Assembly: GCA_021790675.1 (NCBI GenBank)
Contig: JAJYGN010000069.1
Coordinates: 1-61,262 of the forward strand
DNA length: 61,262 nt
Origin: Actinomycetes bacterium
GTDB taxonomy: Bacteria; Actinomycetota; Acidimicrobiia; Acidimicrobiales; RAAP-2
Reading direction: 5' to 3'
Shown here: piece after piece, positions 27,093 through 37,168 of the stretch
Layout of the letters: each line of letters opens with the position of its first letter
Numbering within the stretch: the stretch's first letter is position 1
The notes under the pieces: model-generated
Database searches by the model: none
Told to the model about the DNA's origin: nothing
The model's input: only the letters and a program-made list of their open reading frames with translations
Made by a program: the position numbers and the translations under genes

Positions 27093-28585
27093 TTCGTCAC
27101 CCCCGCAGGCGCCACGTGCTCGATCACTTGTTGGACCGAGGGCGAGATCCGATCGAGCACCGGGCGCGGGAACACGCCGAGGGCGACGATGAGGACGACC
27201 ACGGGCACCAGCGCCCAGCGCTCGCGCGCGGTCGCGTCGGTGATCGTGGCGTCGTCGCTACGTCCGTGAAAGACCCGCTGGTAGGCCCAGAGCAGGTAGA
27301 GCGCGGCCAGGACGACGCCGAAGGTCGCCACGAGCGCCCACCACGCGTGGGTCGCGAACGCGCCGATGAGGATCAGGTACTCACTGACGAATCCCGAGAG
27401 CCCGGGCAGGCCGATTGAGGCCAGCATCACCACGGTGAAGAGCCCGGCGAGCACCGGGGCCGGACCCTGCCAGCCGGTGAGGTCGCGTATCTGCATCGGA
27501 CCGCCGCGGCGCTTCTCCATGAAGCCGATCAGGAGGAAGAAGCCCACCGTGATCACCCCGTGGTTGAACATCAAGAGGACCGCGCCGACCATGGCGATCT
27601 TCGAGCCGGTCATGATACCCAGGGTGATAAAGCCCATCTGGGCCACCGAGGAGAAGGCCACCAGGCGCTTCAAGTCGGGGGTGACGGTGGCCAGCGCCGA
27701 ACCGTAGATGATGCCCACGACCGCGAGGGTCAGCATCACCGGACGCACGTTGGACTGGGCCAGCGGAAAGAGCGCCACCGCGAAGCGCAACAGGCCGTAG
27801 CTGCCGAGCTTGGCGAGCAGCGCTGAGAGCTCGATGGAGCCCGCGGTCGGTGCTTCGGCGTAGGAGATCGGCGACCAGGTGTGCAGGGGCCAGATCGGCG
27901 CCTTCGCGGCGAAGGCGATCGCGAAGGCGACGAAGAGCCAGGTCGCCGTGCCCGAGGACATCGCCGTCGCCGAAAGCGCCGAGTAGGCGAACGTGAGATC
28001 CCCGCCGAACTGGTGCTGGTGGGCGAATCCCAGGTAGAGCACGCCCACGAAGAGGAAGGCCGAACCGGTGAAGGTGTAGATGAAGAACTTGAGGGCCGCG
28101 CGCGAGCGCTGGGCGCCGCCCCACTGGGCGATGATGAAGTACGCCGGCACCAGGGTCAGCTCGAAGAAGATGAAGAACTCGAGCACGTCGTGGGCGAGGA
28201 AGCTGCCCATCGTGAACGACGTCAGCAGCAGCAGCCACGCGACGAAGGCGCCCTCGCGGCGCCGGTCGCGAGCGCCCAGCAGCGCGGCCCACACGACGAA
28301 GGCCGTCAGGACGACCATCAGCAGGCTGATGCCGTCCATCGCCACGTCGTAGGCCAGGCCGAAGGGAGCGGCCAGCACCCAGCGTCCGGCGAAGTCGAAG
28401 GTCGACGCACCGGGCACGGCGCTGTTATAGAGCAGGGCGACCGTGATCGCGAGGCCCATCTCGATGGTCGCGGTCGCCACGGCTATCCGGTATGACCAGT
28501 TCTCGCGGGTGCGAACGAGGACGGCAACGAGCGCCCCGAGCGCGGGCAACGCGATGAGGAGGCTCAACCACAGGGACGAATGCAT
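27089..28585 (-). CDS. nuoM: NADH-quinone oxidoreductase subunit M
   Basis: 498 residues, about 14 hydrophobic helices. The antiporter-like motifs are ELTLVPAYFIIAQWG (with the conserved glutamate) and AFAAKAPIWPLHTWSPISYAEAPTAGS (with the conserved lysine). It is a proton-pumping membrane subunit of complex I. It starts at ATG two bases after nuoL and its stop overlaps the nuoN GTG, so it is co-translated with both. Confidence 0.96.
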   Translation of the reverse strand: MHSSLWLSLLIALPALGALVAVLVRTRENWSYRIAVATATIEMGLAITVALLYNSAVPGASTFDFAGRWVLAAPFGLAYDVAMDGISLLMVVLTAFVVWAALLGARDRRREGAFVAWLLLLTSFTMGSFLAHDVLEFFIFFELTLVPAYFIIAQWGGAQRSRAALKFFIYTFTGSAFLFVGVLYLGFAHQHQFGGDLTFAYSALSATAMSSGTATWLFVAFAIAFAAKAPIWPLHTWSPISYAEAPTAGSIELSALLAKLGSYGLLRFAVALFPLAQSNVRPVMLTLAVVGIIYGSALATVTPDLKRLVAFSSVAQMGFITLGIMTGSKIAMVGAVLLMFNHGVITVGFFLLIGFMEKRRGGPMQIRDLTGWQGPAPVLAGLFTVVMLASIGLPGLSGFVSEYLILIGAFATHAWWALVATFGVVLAALYLLWAYQRVFHGRSDDATITDATARERWALVPVVVLIVALGVFPRPVLDRISPSVQQVIEHVAPAGVTK

Positions 28586-28587
28586 GA

Positions 28588-30459
28588 CTAGCCCACCCTC
28601 GCAACGAGATAGACGACGATGACGGCGAGCCCCAGCACGGTCGCCAGCGCGTAGTGGCGCACGAAGCCCGACTGGATCTTGCGCGAGCCCTCGGCGCTAC
28701 GGCGAACCAGAACCGCGAGGCCGGTGACCGCGCCGTCGATGACGCGCGGCTCGACGACGTCGCCGCCGAACTGGCTGGCGGCGGTCAGCGGCCGGCCGAT
28801 CGCGGCGTCGTAGGCGTCATCCCAGTGCCAGACGTGCTCGAGGAAGGACTTCTCGTAGCGCGGTGACGAGACCCGGTCACGCCAGATCGAGAATGCCGCC
28901 AGCAGCCCGATCAGCGCGGCGGCGACGTCGACCGCGGCGAGGCCCCACTGGGCGAGGGTGCTCTGGGTCGCGAGCGCGGGCACGTAGCCGAAGGTCGGAG
29001 CGAGGAAGGCCGCGAGCGAGCTGTGATGCACCCAGGGCAGGTCCAGCGCGCCGCCGAGCACGCTGAGAACCGCGAGCACGACGAGGGGCAGCGTCATCAC
29101 CCAGGACGACTCGTGGGGGTCGGCCCCGTGGGTCACCTCGCGGAAGCGCTCGGTCCCCTGGAAGGTCAGCACGAAGAGCCGCGACATGTAGTAGGCGGTC
29201 AGGATCGCCGTCACGACCCCGAGGATCCACAGCGGCTTGGAATAGGAGAAGACGTTGGTCAGGACGTCGCCCTTGGCCCAGAAACCAGCGAAGGGCGGAA
29301 TCCCCGAGATGGCGAGCCAGCCCACGAGGAACGTCGGGAACGTGAGGGGCAGGAACTTGGCCAGCGCGCCCATCTTTCGCAGGTCCTGCTCGCCGTGGAG
29401 CGAGTGGATGACCGAGCCCGAGCCGAGGAACAGCAGGGCCTTGAAGAAGGCGTGGGCCACCATGAGAAAGATCGCCGCCGCGTAGGCGCCGGCGCCGACC
29501 GCCAGGACCATGTAGCCGATCTGGGACACGGTGGAAAAGGCGAGGACCTTCTTGATGTCCTTCTGGCTCGTGGCGATCGTGGCCGCGACGAAGGCCGTCA
29601 GTGCGCCGATCACCGCGATCGTCGCTCGCCCTCCCCCCGACAGGGCGAGCACCGGCGACATGCGCACGAGGAGGTAGACCCCGGCGGTGACCATCGTCGC
29701 CGCGTGGATCAGGGCCGACACCGGGGTCGGGCCCTCCATCGCGTCGGGCAGCCAGTTGAACAGCGGGATCTGCGCGCTCTTTCCGGTCGCGCCGAGCAGC
29801 AGGGCCAGCACCACCACGGTCGCCGCCGTCGAATCCAGGTGTCCCGCACCGGAGAAGATCGAGAGGTAGGTCAGCGTGTGCAGGTGGCTGAAGAGCAAGA
29901 ACATCGCTACCAACATCCCCACGTCACCGATGCGGTTGTAGATGAAGGCCTTCTTGCCCGCGCTGGCCGCGCTGTCACGATCGAAGTAGTAGCTGATCAG
30001 CCAGTACGAGCAGACCCCCACGCCCTCCCAGCCCACGAAGGTCAGCACCAGGTTGTTGGCGAGCACCAGGGTGAGCATCGAGAAGACGAAGAGGTTCAGG
30101 TACAAGAAGAACTTGCGATAGTCGCGCTCGCCGTGCATGTAGCCCATCGAGTACAGGTGGATGAGGGCCGAGATGCCGGTGACGAAGAGGCTCATCGTGA
30201 TCGACAACGGGTCCATCAAGAGCGCGGCCGGCACGTGAAGGGTGCCCACCGAGATCCAGCTGAAGAGGTTCACCGTCACCTCTCGCGACGAGCTCGACAG
30301 CAGCGTCACGAACGCCGCGACCGAGAGCACGAAGCTCAACGTCACTGCGCCGGTCGCTACCGCGCCGACGGCGCGCTCGGACATGCGCGGGCCGTTCACC
30401 AGCACGAAGAGGAAACCGGCCAGCGGCAGGAGGAGGATCAGCGTGGCGAGGTGTGCCAT
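28588..30459 (-). CDS. nuoL: NADH-quinone oxidoreductase subunit L
   Basis: 623 residues, full length. The distal antiporter-like subunit, with VGWEGVGVCSYWLISYYFDRDSAA and GKSAQIPLFNWLPDAMEGPTPVSALIHAATMVTAG, the classic NuoL signatures. The C-terminal part contains a lateral-helix-like extension and a final transmembrane segment (YALATVLGLAVIVVYLV). It begins one base after the nuoK stop. Confidence 0.97.
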   Translation of the reverse strand: MAHLATLILLLPLAGFLFVLVNGPRMSERAVGAVATGAVTLSFVLSVAAFVTLLSSSSREVTVNLFSWISVGTLHVPAALLMDPLSITMSLFVTGISALIHLYSMGYMHGERDYRKFFLYLNLFVFSMLTLVLANNLVLTFVGWEGVGVCSYWLISYYFDRDSAASAGKKAFIYNRIGDVGMLVAMFLLFSHLHTLTYLSIFSGAGHLDSTAATVVVLALLLGATGKSAQIPLFNWLPDAMEGPTPVSALIHAATMVTAGVYLLVRMSPVLALSGGGRATIAVIGALTAFVAATIATSQKDIKKVLAFSTVSQIGYMVLAVGAGAYAAAIFLMVAHAFFKALLFLGSGSVIHSLHGEQDLRKMGALAKFLPLTFPTFLVGWLAISGIPPFAGFWAKGDVLTNVFSYSKPLWILGVVTAILTAYYMSRLFVLTFQGTERFREVTHGADPHESSWVMTLPLVVLAVLSVLGGALDLPWVHHSSLAAFLAPTFGYVPALATQSTLAQWGLAAVDVAAALIGLLAAFSIWRDRVSSPRYEKSFLEHVWHWDDAYDAAIGRPLTAASQFGGDVVEPRVIDGAVTGLAVLVRRSAEGSRKIQSGFVRHYALATVLGLAVIVVYLVARVG

Positions 30460-30460
30460 C

Positions 30461-30766
30461 TCAGCCCTTCATCTCGGAGAGTTCGTCGACCGAGGTCGTG
30501 GAGCGGCGCCTAAAGATCGCCACGACGATGCCCAGTCCCACCGTCACCTCGGCGGCCGCGACCACCATGACGAAGAAGACGGTCACCTGGCCGGCGATGT
30601 CGCTCAACGTGCGCGAGAAGGTCACGAACGTGAGATTCACGGCGTTGAGCATCAGTTCGAGGCACATGAACATGATCAGCGCGCTGCGCCTCGTCAGCAG
30701 GCCGTAAGCGCCGACGCCGAAGAGAACGGCGGCGAGCACCAGATACCAGGCGGCGGGAACGTTCAC
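30461..30766 (-). CDS. nuoK: NADH-quinone oxidoreductase subunit K
   Basis: 101 residues with three helices, the normal size. [30 protein letters not shown] carries the conserved membrane glutamate ([10 protein letters not shown]), and the second helix holds [20 protein letters not shown]. The start is GTG 30766, chosen because it overlaps the nuoJ stop (GTGA) and gives the standard family length. The longer upstream frame only reads through nuoJ out of phase. Confidence 0.95.
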   Translation of the reverse strand: MNVPAAWYLVLAAVLFGVGAYGLLTRRSALIMFMCLELMLNAVNLTFVTFSRTLSDIAGQVTVFFVMVVAAAEVTVGLGIVVAIFRRRSTTSVDELSEMKG

Positions 30767-31329
30767 GCGGACTCCTCGTCGAGTGAGTGCTCGCGGCGCG
30801 CGAGCACGATGGCGCCGACCACGGCGATGACGAGCAGCGCCGCGGTGGCCTCGAAGGCGTAGAGATAGGTGGTAAAGACCGCGGTGCCGAGCTGGCTGAC
30901 GTTGCCCGAGCCGGTGGCGAGCGGCGCACCCTTGGTCGAGACCGACATCGCGCCGGTGACCCAGTGGCTGCGCGCCATTAGCGCGACGAGGCCGATCACG
31001 ACGATGCCGACACCGGTCGCGGCCAGGGGGCGCTGGCCCACCAGGGGCTCGACGCGCACGCCCTCGCGGCGATCCACTCCGAGGAACATGATGACAAAGA
31101 GGAAGAGGACCACGATGGCCCCCGCGTAGACGATGATCTGGACCGCGGCGAGGAAGTCCGCCGACTGGGCCACGAAGGCCACGGCCACGCCGAAGAGAGT
31201 CATGATGAGGCTCATGGCCGCGTGCACCGGGTTCTTCACCACGATGACGCCGAGCGCTCCGACGATGATCAGGATCGCCGAGGTGACGAAGACGGCCACG
31301 GCGCCGAGAGAGTAGGCAGTCGCGATCAT
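30763..31329 (-). CDS. nuoJ: NADH-quinone oxidoreductase subunit J
   Basis: 188 residues with five hydrophobic helices. [26 protein letters not shown] is the characteristic third helix, with the pi-bulge region that links quinone reduction to proton pumping. The ATG overlaps the nuoI stop, and its stop overlaps the nuoK GTG. Confidence 0.95.
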   Translation of the reverse strand: MIATAYSLGAVAVFVTSAILIIVGALGVIVVKNPVHAAMSLIMTLFGVAVAFVAQSADFLAAVQIIVYAGAIVVLFLFVIMFLGVDRREGVRVEPLVGQRPLAATGVGIVVIGLVALMARSHWVTGAMSVSTKGAPLATGSGNVSQLGTAVFTTYLYAFEATAALLVIAVVGAIVLARREHSLDEESA

Positions 31330-32072
31330 GCGGCACCCTTGTTCTTGGCCCGCGGGGACTTGGCCTTGATGGAGTTCATCAGGCCGGCGAGTCCACGCCG
31401 GTCGGCGGGCACGTCCTCGGGCTGGAGGTGGCGGTAGAAGGCGTCACGGATCTGCTTGGAACCCGTGGCCGCGTTGGGCTCGCCGCTCTGGCCGGATTCG
31501 GCCTCGCGCACGCCGACGCCTAACTCGCCGCTCCACTGCACGACGCCCTCGTAGTTGGCGTCACCCGAGGGAGACGTCGCGCGCATCCAGCCGCCGGTCA
31601 TCGCGCTGTCGCCCTCGCGCCAGTCCTCCCAGGGCAGATGGCGCGGCTCGCCCGCGTCGTCGACGACGAGCTCGGCCTTGGTGTAGATCGCGTCGGCGCG
31701 GTTGGTGAAGGAGAACTCGAAGAGCTTGGACTCGGTGATCGCCTGGGTGGGACAGGCCTCCACGCACAGGTCGCAGTGGATGCAGCGCAGGTAGTTGATC
31801 TCGTAGACATATCCGTAGCGCTCCCCCGGGCTGACCGGGTTCTCGGGGTTGTCCGCGCCGCGCACGTAAATGCACCCCACCGGGCACACGCCCGCGCAGA
31901 GCTCGCAGCCGATGCACTTCTCCATGCCGTCCTCGTAGCGGTTCAGCACGTGACGGCCGTGCTGGCGCGGCTGCTTGGGGCGCTTGGTCGCGGGATAGCT
32001 CGTGGTCACCGTCGGGCGAGCGATGTGGGCCAGGGTCAGGCGAAAGCCACCGAAAAAACTCATGGCACCCAT
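31326..32072 (-). CDS. nuoI: NADH-quinone oxidoreductase subunit I (2 x 4Fe-4S)
   Basis: 248 residues. Two 4Fe-4S motifs are present: [16 protein letters not shown] and [16 protein letters not shown], which hold clusters N6a and N6b that carry electrons to NuoB. The C-terminal 100 residues form a low-complexity, charged extension (ending [12 protein letters not shown]) longer than in enterobacteria. The ATG shares one base with the nuoH stop (TGATG). It is a peripheral, cytoplasm-facing subunit. Confidence 0.95.
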   Translation of the reverse strand: MGAMSFFGGFRLTLAHIARPTVTTSYPATKRPKQPRQHGRHVLNRYEDGMEKCIGCELCAGVCPVGCIYVRGADNPENPVSPGERYGYVYEINYLRCIHCDLCVEACPTQAITESKLFEFSFTNRADAIYTKAELVVDDAGEPRHLPWEDWREGDSAMTGGWMRATSPSGDANYEGVVQWSGELGVGVREAESGQSGEPNAATGSKQIRDAFYRHLQPEDVPADRRGLAGLMNSIKAKSPRAKNKGAA

Positions 32073-33298
32073 CAGACGTTCCCCTCGTCGGTAATCTCAC
32101 GCAGCACCTCGGGCGGCAGGGGCCGCGCGCCGATCACCGGCAGGACCGCCTCAGCGCCGCGCTCTCGCGTCGTGCCGATCTCGAAGGCGCGCGTCAGCAT
32201 CGTCCAGGCGAGCAGCACCACGGCACCCATGGCGAAGCCCCACGCCGGAGCGATGAGAAAGCCGGCCACCACGATCAGCCATCCCAGACTGAGCGGGATC
32301 AGTTTCTTCCAGCCCAGGTCCATGAGCTGGTCGTAGCGAAAGCGCGGCAGCGCGGCGCGGAACCACACGTAGGAGAAGGCGAAGACGACCGTCTTGACGA
32401 AGAACCACAGGATTGGAAAGACCCAGCGCAGGTGCGACACGTTGGGCACCCAACCCGCGGGGCCGCCGAAGAACAAGGTGACCATGATCGCTGACATCGT
32501 GATCGTGTTCATGAACTCGGCCAGGTAGAAGATGGCGAAGCGAAACGACGAGTACTCGGTGTGAAAGCCGCCGACCAGCTCGCTCTCGGCTTCGACGACG
32601 TCAAAGGGCGGGCGGTTGAGCTCGGCGGTGATCGAGATGAGAAAGATCACGAAGGGGATCACGCCGAGGCGGATCACGTTCCAGTGCCAGACGCCGTTCG
32701 CCTGGGCCGTGACGATGTCGTGGGTCGAGAGCGAGCCGGTCACGAGCACCACCATCACGACGGCGAGCCCCAGCGAGGCCTCGTAGCTGATCATCTGGGC
32801 GCTCGCGCGCACCGAGGAGAGCAGCGGGTACTTCGAGCCCGACGACCAGCCGGCCAGCATCACGCCGTAGACCGAGATGCCCGACATCGCGAGCATCAAG
32901 AGGATGCCCATCGGCGGGTTGGCCACCTGCAGTAAGACGGGGTGCCCGGCAATGGTCAGCGTGCCGCCGACGGGCACGATCGCGAAGGTGATAAACCCTG
33001 GGATCAGGGCGAGGAACGGCGCGAGCTTGAACACGAACCGATCGGCCTCGGCCGGGATCAGGTCCTCCTTGAGCATTAGCTTCAGTCCGTCGGCCATCGT
33101 CTGCAGTAGCCCGAAGGGTCCCCAGCGCTGGGGCCCGATGCGGCTCTGCATGTCCGAGATCGCCTTGCGCTCGAACCAGATCATCACGATCACCGCGTTC
33201 AGCAACACGGCGAAGGCCACCACCACCTTGATCAGCACGATGAGCAGCACCGCGAGGGTCACGCCGTGGGCGTAGAGCGGGTCGACGGTGGCGATCAT
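32072..33298 (-). CDS. nuoH: NADH-quinone oxidoreductase subunit H
   Basis: 408 residues. The quinone-chamber subunit, with ERKAISDMQSRIGPQRWGPFGLLQTMADGLKLMLKED and the acidic loop ITAELNRPPFDVVEAESELVGGFHTEYSSFRFA. Both are the family's strongest signatures. The C-terminus is extended by about 60 residues past the last helix. The ATG overlaps the nuoG stop. Confidence 0.96.
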   Translation of the reverse strand: MIATVDPLYAHGVTLAVLLIVLIKVVVAFAVLLNAVIVMIWFERKAISDMQSRIGPQRWGPFGLLQTMADGLKLMLKEDLIPAEADRFVFKLAPFLALIPGFITFAIVPVGGTLTIAGHPVLLQVANPPMGILLMLAMSGISVYGVMLAGWSSGSKYPLLSSVRASAQMISYEASLGLAVVMVVLVTGSLSTHDIVTAQANGVWHWNVIRLGVIPFVIFLISITAELNRPPFDVVEAESELVGGFHTEYSSFRFAIFYLAEFMNTITMSAIMVTLFFGGPAGWVPNVSHLRWVFPILWFFVKTVVFAFSYVWFRAALPRFRYDQLMDLGWKKLIPLSLGWLIVVAGFLIAPAWGFAMGAVVLLAWTMLTRAFEIGTTRERGAEAVLPVIGARPLPPEVLREITDEGNV

Positions 33299-35871
33299 CG
33301 CGACTCCAGTCGAACGAGAGTGAGCGTGTCGGCGCCGGCGAGCCGGCCCAGCAGGTTCTCTCCGTCACGGCGCGTGCCCACCGCGATCTCGGCCACGCCG
33401 CGCGGCACCGCGTCATCACTGGCCACGGGCAGAGCGACGCTCGCGTTCGCGCCCACCACGTTCACCACGTCGCCCGTCGCCACGCCAAGGCGATCCAGGT
33501 CCGCGTGGTGGGCGTAGAGGGTCGTCTCCTCGACGAGACCGGCCAGGGCCGGCGAGCCCTGCATCGCGATGCCGTTGTCGTAGAGACGACGGCTCGCGTG
33601 GAGGCGCAGGGAATAGGCGTCGACATGGGGCACCCGGGCGCCGCGGCCGGCCGACACCTGGGCCCAGGTGGTGGGCGACACCGGCGCCACACCGGGCGCG
33701 TCAAGATTCAGTGTGTCGCCGGCGTAGCTGCCCTGGCCGACGGCGTCGGTCGATCGCACGCCGGGGAAGGCCATGGGGTCGAGCGCGCGGCGCACGCTGC
33801 GCTCGCCCGAGAGGCTCCATACGCCCTCGGCGGTGTCGTCGTTGAGTACCGACAGCGCGGGATATCCCGTGGTCTCTTCGATCAGCTTCGCGGCCACCTC
33901 GACCGAGGTGACGTCGAGCGTCGCGCCCATGGCGACGGCCAGTTCGGCGGCGATGGCGACGTCGTCCCAGGACGCGCCGGGCGCGGCGAGCTTGGGGGCG
34001 ACCGCGCTGACGCGACCTTCGATGTTGGTCACCGTTCCGCGGCGCTCGTGGTTGATGGCGGCCGGCAGCACCACGTCGGCGTGCGCGAGCGTCGCGCCGC
34101 CGTGTCCGGTGACGACGACCACGTCGGCCCGGGCCAGGCCCGCGCTCGCGCGCTCGACGTCGAGCACGTTGCCCAGCACGCAGCCGCCAAGAAGAACGAC
34201 CGCGTTCTGCTCACCGGCGGCCATCGCGTCGAGCTGGGCCAGAGTGTCGCGCCCCGATGCACCAGCGGCACGCCGACCGGCGCGCAGCCCGGGGGCGAGG
34301 CCCATGTCGAGCGCACCGCGCACGTTGGAGCGCCGCAGCGCGGGCAGGAACTTGGCCTTGGGGAAACGCTCGGCGAGGGTACGAAGCGCCGTCTCGATCA
34401 CCGAGGCGTCCTCGGCGAGGTTGGGCCGTCCGGCGACGATCACGACGCCCTCACCATCGCCCAACAGTTCGCGGGCGCTGGCGATCGCCTCGGCGCTCGC
34501 CGCGAGTTCTCCCGAGGGCGCATCGCCCGCGAGCGCGCCGGCCACGAGGTGAGCCTCACCGGGGCGCACGGGCAGGGCCACGCGCGCGACACTGCGCAAC
34601 GCGCTCGTGCCGAAGGCGAATTCGATCAGCGCGCTGGACTTGAGTGCGGCCGCGCGCAGTCGCAAGAACAAGACAGGCAGTTCCTGGCGCAGGTCACCGG
34701 TCATCGTGAGGATCACGCGAGCGCGCGCCGCCTCGTCGATCGTCGCGCCGGGCAGGGCCTGGAGGAGGGCGGCATCGAGGCCGTCACCGTAGTTGGCGTC
34801 GATGTTCTCGGTGCCGAGCACCTCGCGCGCGAAACGGCCCCAGGTGTAAGCGGACTCGTTGGTCAAGGCGGCGCCGCCGATGACACCGAGGCGCTCACCC
34901 GTCTGGCCGCCGAGCAGGCCAGCGGCGACAGCGAGTGCCTCGGACCAGCTGGTCGCCACGAGTTGGCCGTCCTTGCGAACGAGGGGGCTCGTGATGCGCG
35001 TGGCGGCCGAGAGGACGTTGGCCGACTCGTCGTTGCCGTCCACGCTGTCCAGGCTGAAGCGGCCCTTGTCGCAGAGCCAACCGTGGTTGACGGGCTCGCT
35101 GTCGAGACCCAGGACGCGCGTCAGGCGGTTGCCCGAGGACTGCACCGCGATGCGACATCCCACCGCGCAGGTGGTGCAGGTGCTCTCGACCTGCTCGAGG
35201 TCCCAGGGGCGGGCGGTGAAGCGGTAGGGCTTGGCGGTCAGCGCTCCCACCGGGCAGATCTGCACGGTGTTACCCGAGAAGACCGAATCGAAGGGCTGGG
35301 TCGGCGACGCCGCCACCTCGATCAGGTCCCCGCGTCCGGCGAAGTCGATCTCGGCCTCGCCGGCGACCTCGGCGGCGAAGCGCGTGCAGCGCGAGCACTG
35401 GATGCAGCGCTCGCGGTCCAACAAGATGAGTTCTCCGAGGGAAATCGGCTTCTCGAAGTGGCGCTTCTCCTCGATGAAGCGCGTCTCGCCCGAGCCATGA
35501 GCCAGCGTCTGGTCCTGGAGAGGGCACTCGCCCCCCTTGTCACAGACCGGGCAGTCGAGAGGGTGATTGACGAGCAGGAACTCCAAGACGCCGTCTTGAG
35601 CCTTCTTCACCTTCTCGGAGTCGGTGACGACTGACATGCCGTCGTTCACACGCAGGTAGCACGAGGGCTGCAAGGTGGCCCCGCGCGGGCCCTCCACTTC
35701 GACCAGGCACATGCGGCACACCCCGACCGGCTCCATGCGCGGGTGGTAGCAGAAGCGTGGGATGTAGGTGCCGGCCCGTTCGGCGACGCTGATCAACAGC
35801 TCGCCCGGCGCAGCCACGACGGGCCGTCCGTTCAACGTGATGGTCACCGTGGTGGGGGTGTCGTCAGCCAT
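33295..35871 (-). CDS. nuoG: NADH-quinone oxidoreductase subunit G
   Basis: 858 residues from ATG 35871, chosen because the 2Fe-2S domain begins directly after it. Cluster ligands in order: CYHPRMEPVGVCRMC and a following Cys (N1b); VNHPLDCPVCDKGGEC (N5, with the histidine ligand); CIQCSRC plus ICPVG (N4); and CTTCAVGC plus a later WLCDKG (the N7-type fourth cluster kept in many bacteria). The molybdopterin-oxidoreductase-like body follows but lacks an active Mo site, as usual for NuoG. It overlaps nuoF by eight bases. Confidence 0.95.
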   Translation of the reverse strand: MADDTPTTVTITLNGRPVVAAPGELLISVAERAGTYIPRFCYHPRMEPVGVCRMCLVEVEGPRGATLQPSCYLRVNDGMSVVTDSEKVKKAQDGVLEFLLVNHPLDCPVCDKGGECPLQDQTLAHGSGETRFIEEKRHFEKPISLGELILLDRERCIQCSRCTRFAAEVAGEAEIDFAGRGDLIEVAASPTQPFDSVFSGNTVQICPVGALTAKPYRFTARPWDLEQVESTCTTCAVGCRIAVQSSGNRLTRVLGLDSEPVNHGWLCDKGRFSLDSVDGNDESANVLSAATRITSPLVRKDGQLVATSWSEALAVAAGLLGGQTGERLGVIGGAALTNESAYTWGRFAREVLGTENIDANYGDGLDAALLQALPGATIDEAARARVILTMTGDLRQELPVLFLRLRAAALKSSALIEFAFGTSALRSVARVALPVRPGEAHLVAGALAGDAPSGELAASAEAIASARELLGDGEGVVIVAGRPNLAEDASVIETALRTLAERFPKAKFLPALRRSNVRGALDMGLAPGLRAGRRAAGASGRDTLAQLDAMAAGEQNAVVLLGGCVLGNVLDVERASAGLARADVVVVTGHGGATLAHADVVLPAAINHERRGTVTNIEGRVSAVAPKLAAPGASWDDVAIAAELAVAMGATLDVTSVEVAAKLIEETTGYPALSVLNDDTAEGVWSLSGERSVRRALDPMAFPGVRSTDAVGQGSYAGDTLNLDAPGVAPVSPTTWAQVSAGRGARVPHVDAYSLRLHASRRLYDNGIAMQGSPALAGLVEETTLYAHHADLDRLGVATGDVVNVVGANASVALPVASDDAVPRGVAEIAVGTRRDGENLLGRLAGADTLTLVRLESR

Positions 35872-37168
35872 GCGGGCAGCTCCCGTGATCGACGTGAGCG
35901 ACGAAGTCGTCGCGGAACATTGAGATCGCCGAGTGGATCGACGAGGGGATCGACGGACCGAGCACACAGATTGTCGTCTGCTGGGGCGGCCAGGCCAGAC
36001 CCGGCGAGATGTTGTCCGACACGTCGAGCAGCAAGTCGAGATCCTCGACGCGCCCGCCACCGTGCTCGAGGCGGTAGAGCATTCGCTCGAGCCAGCCCGA
36101 GCCTTCGCGACAGGGCGTGCACTGCCCGCAGGACTCGCGCGAGAAGAACTTGGTGATGCGCCACGTGGCGCGCACGATGCAGCTGTCTTCGTCCAGCACG
36201 ACGATCGAGCCCGAGCCGAGCATGGAGCCTGCCGCGGCGACCTCGTCTTGGCCCAGGGGCAGGTCGAGCTGGTCGGGGCCGAACCACGGCGCGGAGACCC
36301 CACCGGGGATGATGGCCTTGACGGCCTTGTCACCGATGATGCCCCCGCCGAGGGCCGGGTCGTAGATGATGTCGCGGAACGTGTTCTTGACCATCTCGAT
36401 CTCGTAGACGCCCGGGTTCTTCACCCGCCCGGCGAGGGCGAAGAGCCGCGTGCCGGTCGAGCGCCCCGCGCCAAGCGCGGCGAACGCCGCACCGCCGTGG
36501 GTGACGATCCAGGGCAGGTTCGACATGGTCTCGACGTTGTTGACGACGGTGGGCTCGCCGTAGAGGCCGGTCACCGCAGGAAAGAACGGGGGCTTGATGC
36601 GCGGGAATCCGCGCTTGCCCTCGAGGGCCTCGATGAGGCCGGTCTCCTCACCGCAGATGTAGGCGCCCGCTCCCGGGTGCACGACGATGTCGAGGGAGAA
36701 GTCCGAGCCAAAGATCTTGCGCCCCAGCGCGCCGTGCTCGTAGGCGTCGTTCACCGCCTGGCTGAGACGTTCGAGCCCTAAGGCGAACTCGCCGCGCAGG
36801 AAGATGAAGGCCCTATTGACCTGGAGCGCGTAGGCCGCGATGATGACACCTTCGACCAGCTGATGGGGGTCGCGCTCGACGAGGTAGTGGTCTTTGAACG
36901 TGGCCGGCTCGGACTCGTCGCCGTTGACGACGAGGTAGGACACGGCGGACTTGCGCAGCATCGACCACTTGCGTCCGGCGGGGAATCCCGCGCCGCCGCG
37001 GCCCAGGAGCGAGGCCGCGTCGACCTCGGCGGCGACCTGCTCGGGGAACATGGAGAGGGCCTTCTTGAGACCTTCGTAGCCGCCCGTCGCCAGGTAGCGC
37101 GCCAGGGTGAAGGAGTCGGCGTACTCTTTGCGGCTCGAAACGATCTGGGGGGAGTCGAGGTAGGCCAC
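35864..37168 (-). CDS. nuoF: NADH-quinone oxidoreductase subunit F (NADH/FMN/4Fe-4S)
   Basis: 434 residues from a GTG sharing one base with the nuoE stop (TAGTG). The NADH/FMN site is seen in GRGGAGFPAGRKWSM and GAGAYICGEETGLIEALEGKRG. The N3 cluster ligands are SCGQCTPCREG plus a later TTICVLG. The protein oxidises NADH and passes electrons to the cluster chain. The visible frame extends upstream, but that part lies in nuoE and is not coding. Confidence 0.96.
   Translation of the reverse strand: MAYLDSPQIVSSRKEYADSFTLARYLATGGYEGLKKALSMFPEQVAAEVDAASLLGRGGAGFPAGRKWSMLRKSAVSYLVVNGDESEPATFKDHYLVERDPHQLVEGVIIAAYALQVNRAFIFLRGEFALGLERLSQAVNDAYEHGALGRKIFGSDFSLDIVVHPGAGAYICGEETGLIEALEGKRGFPRIKPPFFPAVTGLYGEPTVVNNVETMSNLPWIVTHGGAAFAALGAGRSTGTRLFALAGRVKNPGVYEIEMVKNTFRDIIYDPALGGGIIGDKAVKAIIPGGVSAPWFGPDQLDLPLGQDEVAAAGSMLGSGSIVVLDEDSCIVRATWRITKFFSRESCGQCTPCREGSGWLERMLYRLEHGGGRVEDLDLLLDVSDNISPGLAWPPQQTTICVLGPSIPSSIHSAISMFRDDFVAHVDHGSCPHG

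Noticed and set aside
29023..30513. 496-codon + strand frame, rich in His, Glu and Arg
   Set aside because: It is antisense to nuoL. The His/Glu richness comes from reading hydrophobic codons backwards.
33505..35634. 709-codon open frame on the + strand
   Set aside because: It lies antisense to nuoG, whose iron-sulfur motifs are intact. No domain is visible in the + frame.
35872..36333. Upstream extension of the nuoG frame
   Set aside because: It overlaps nuoF out of phase. The 2Fe-2S domain of nuoG starts at ATG 35871.
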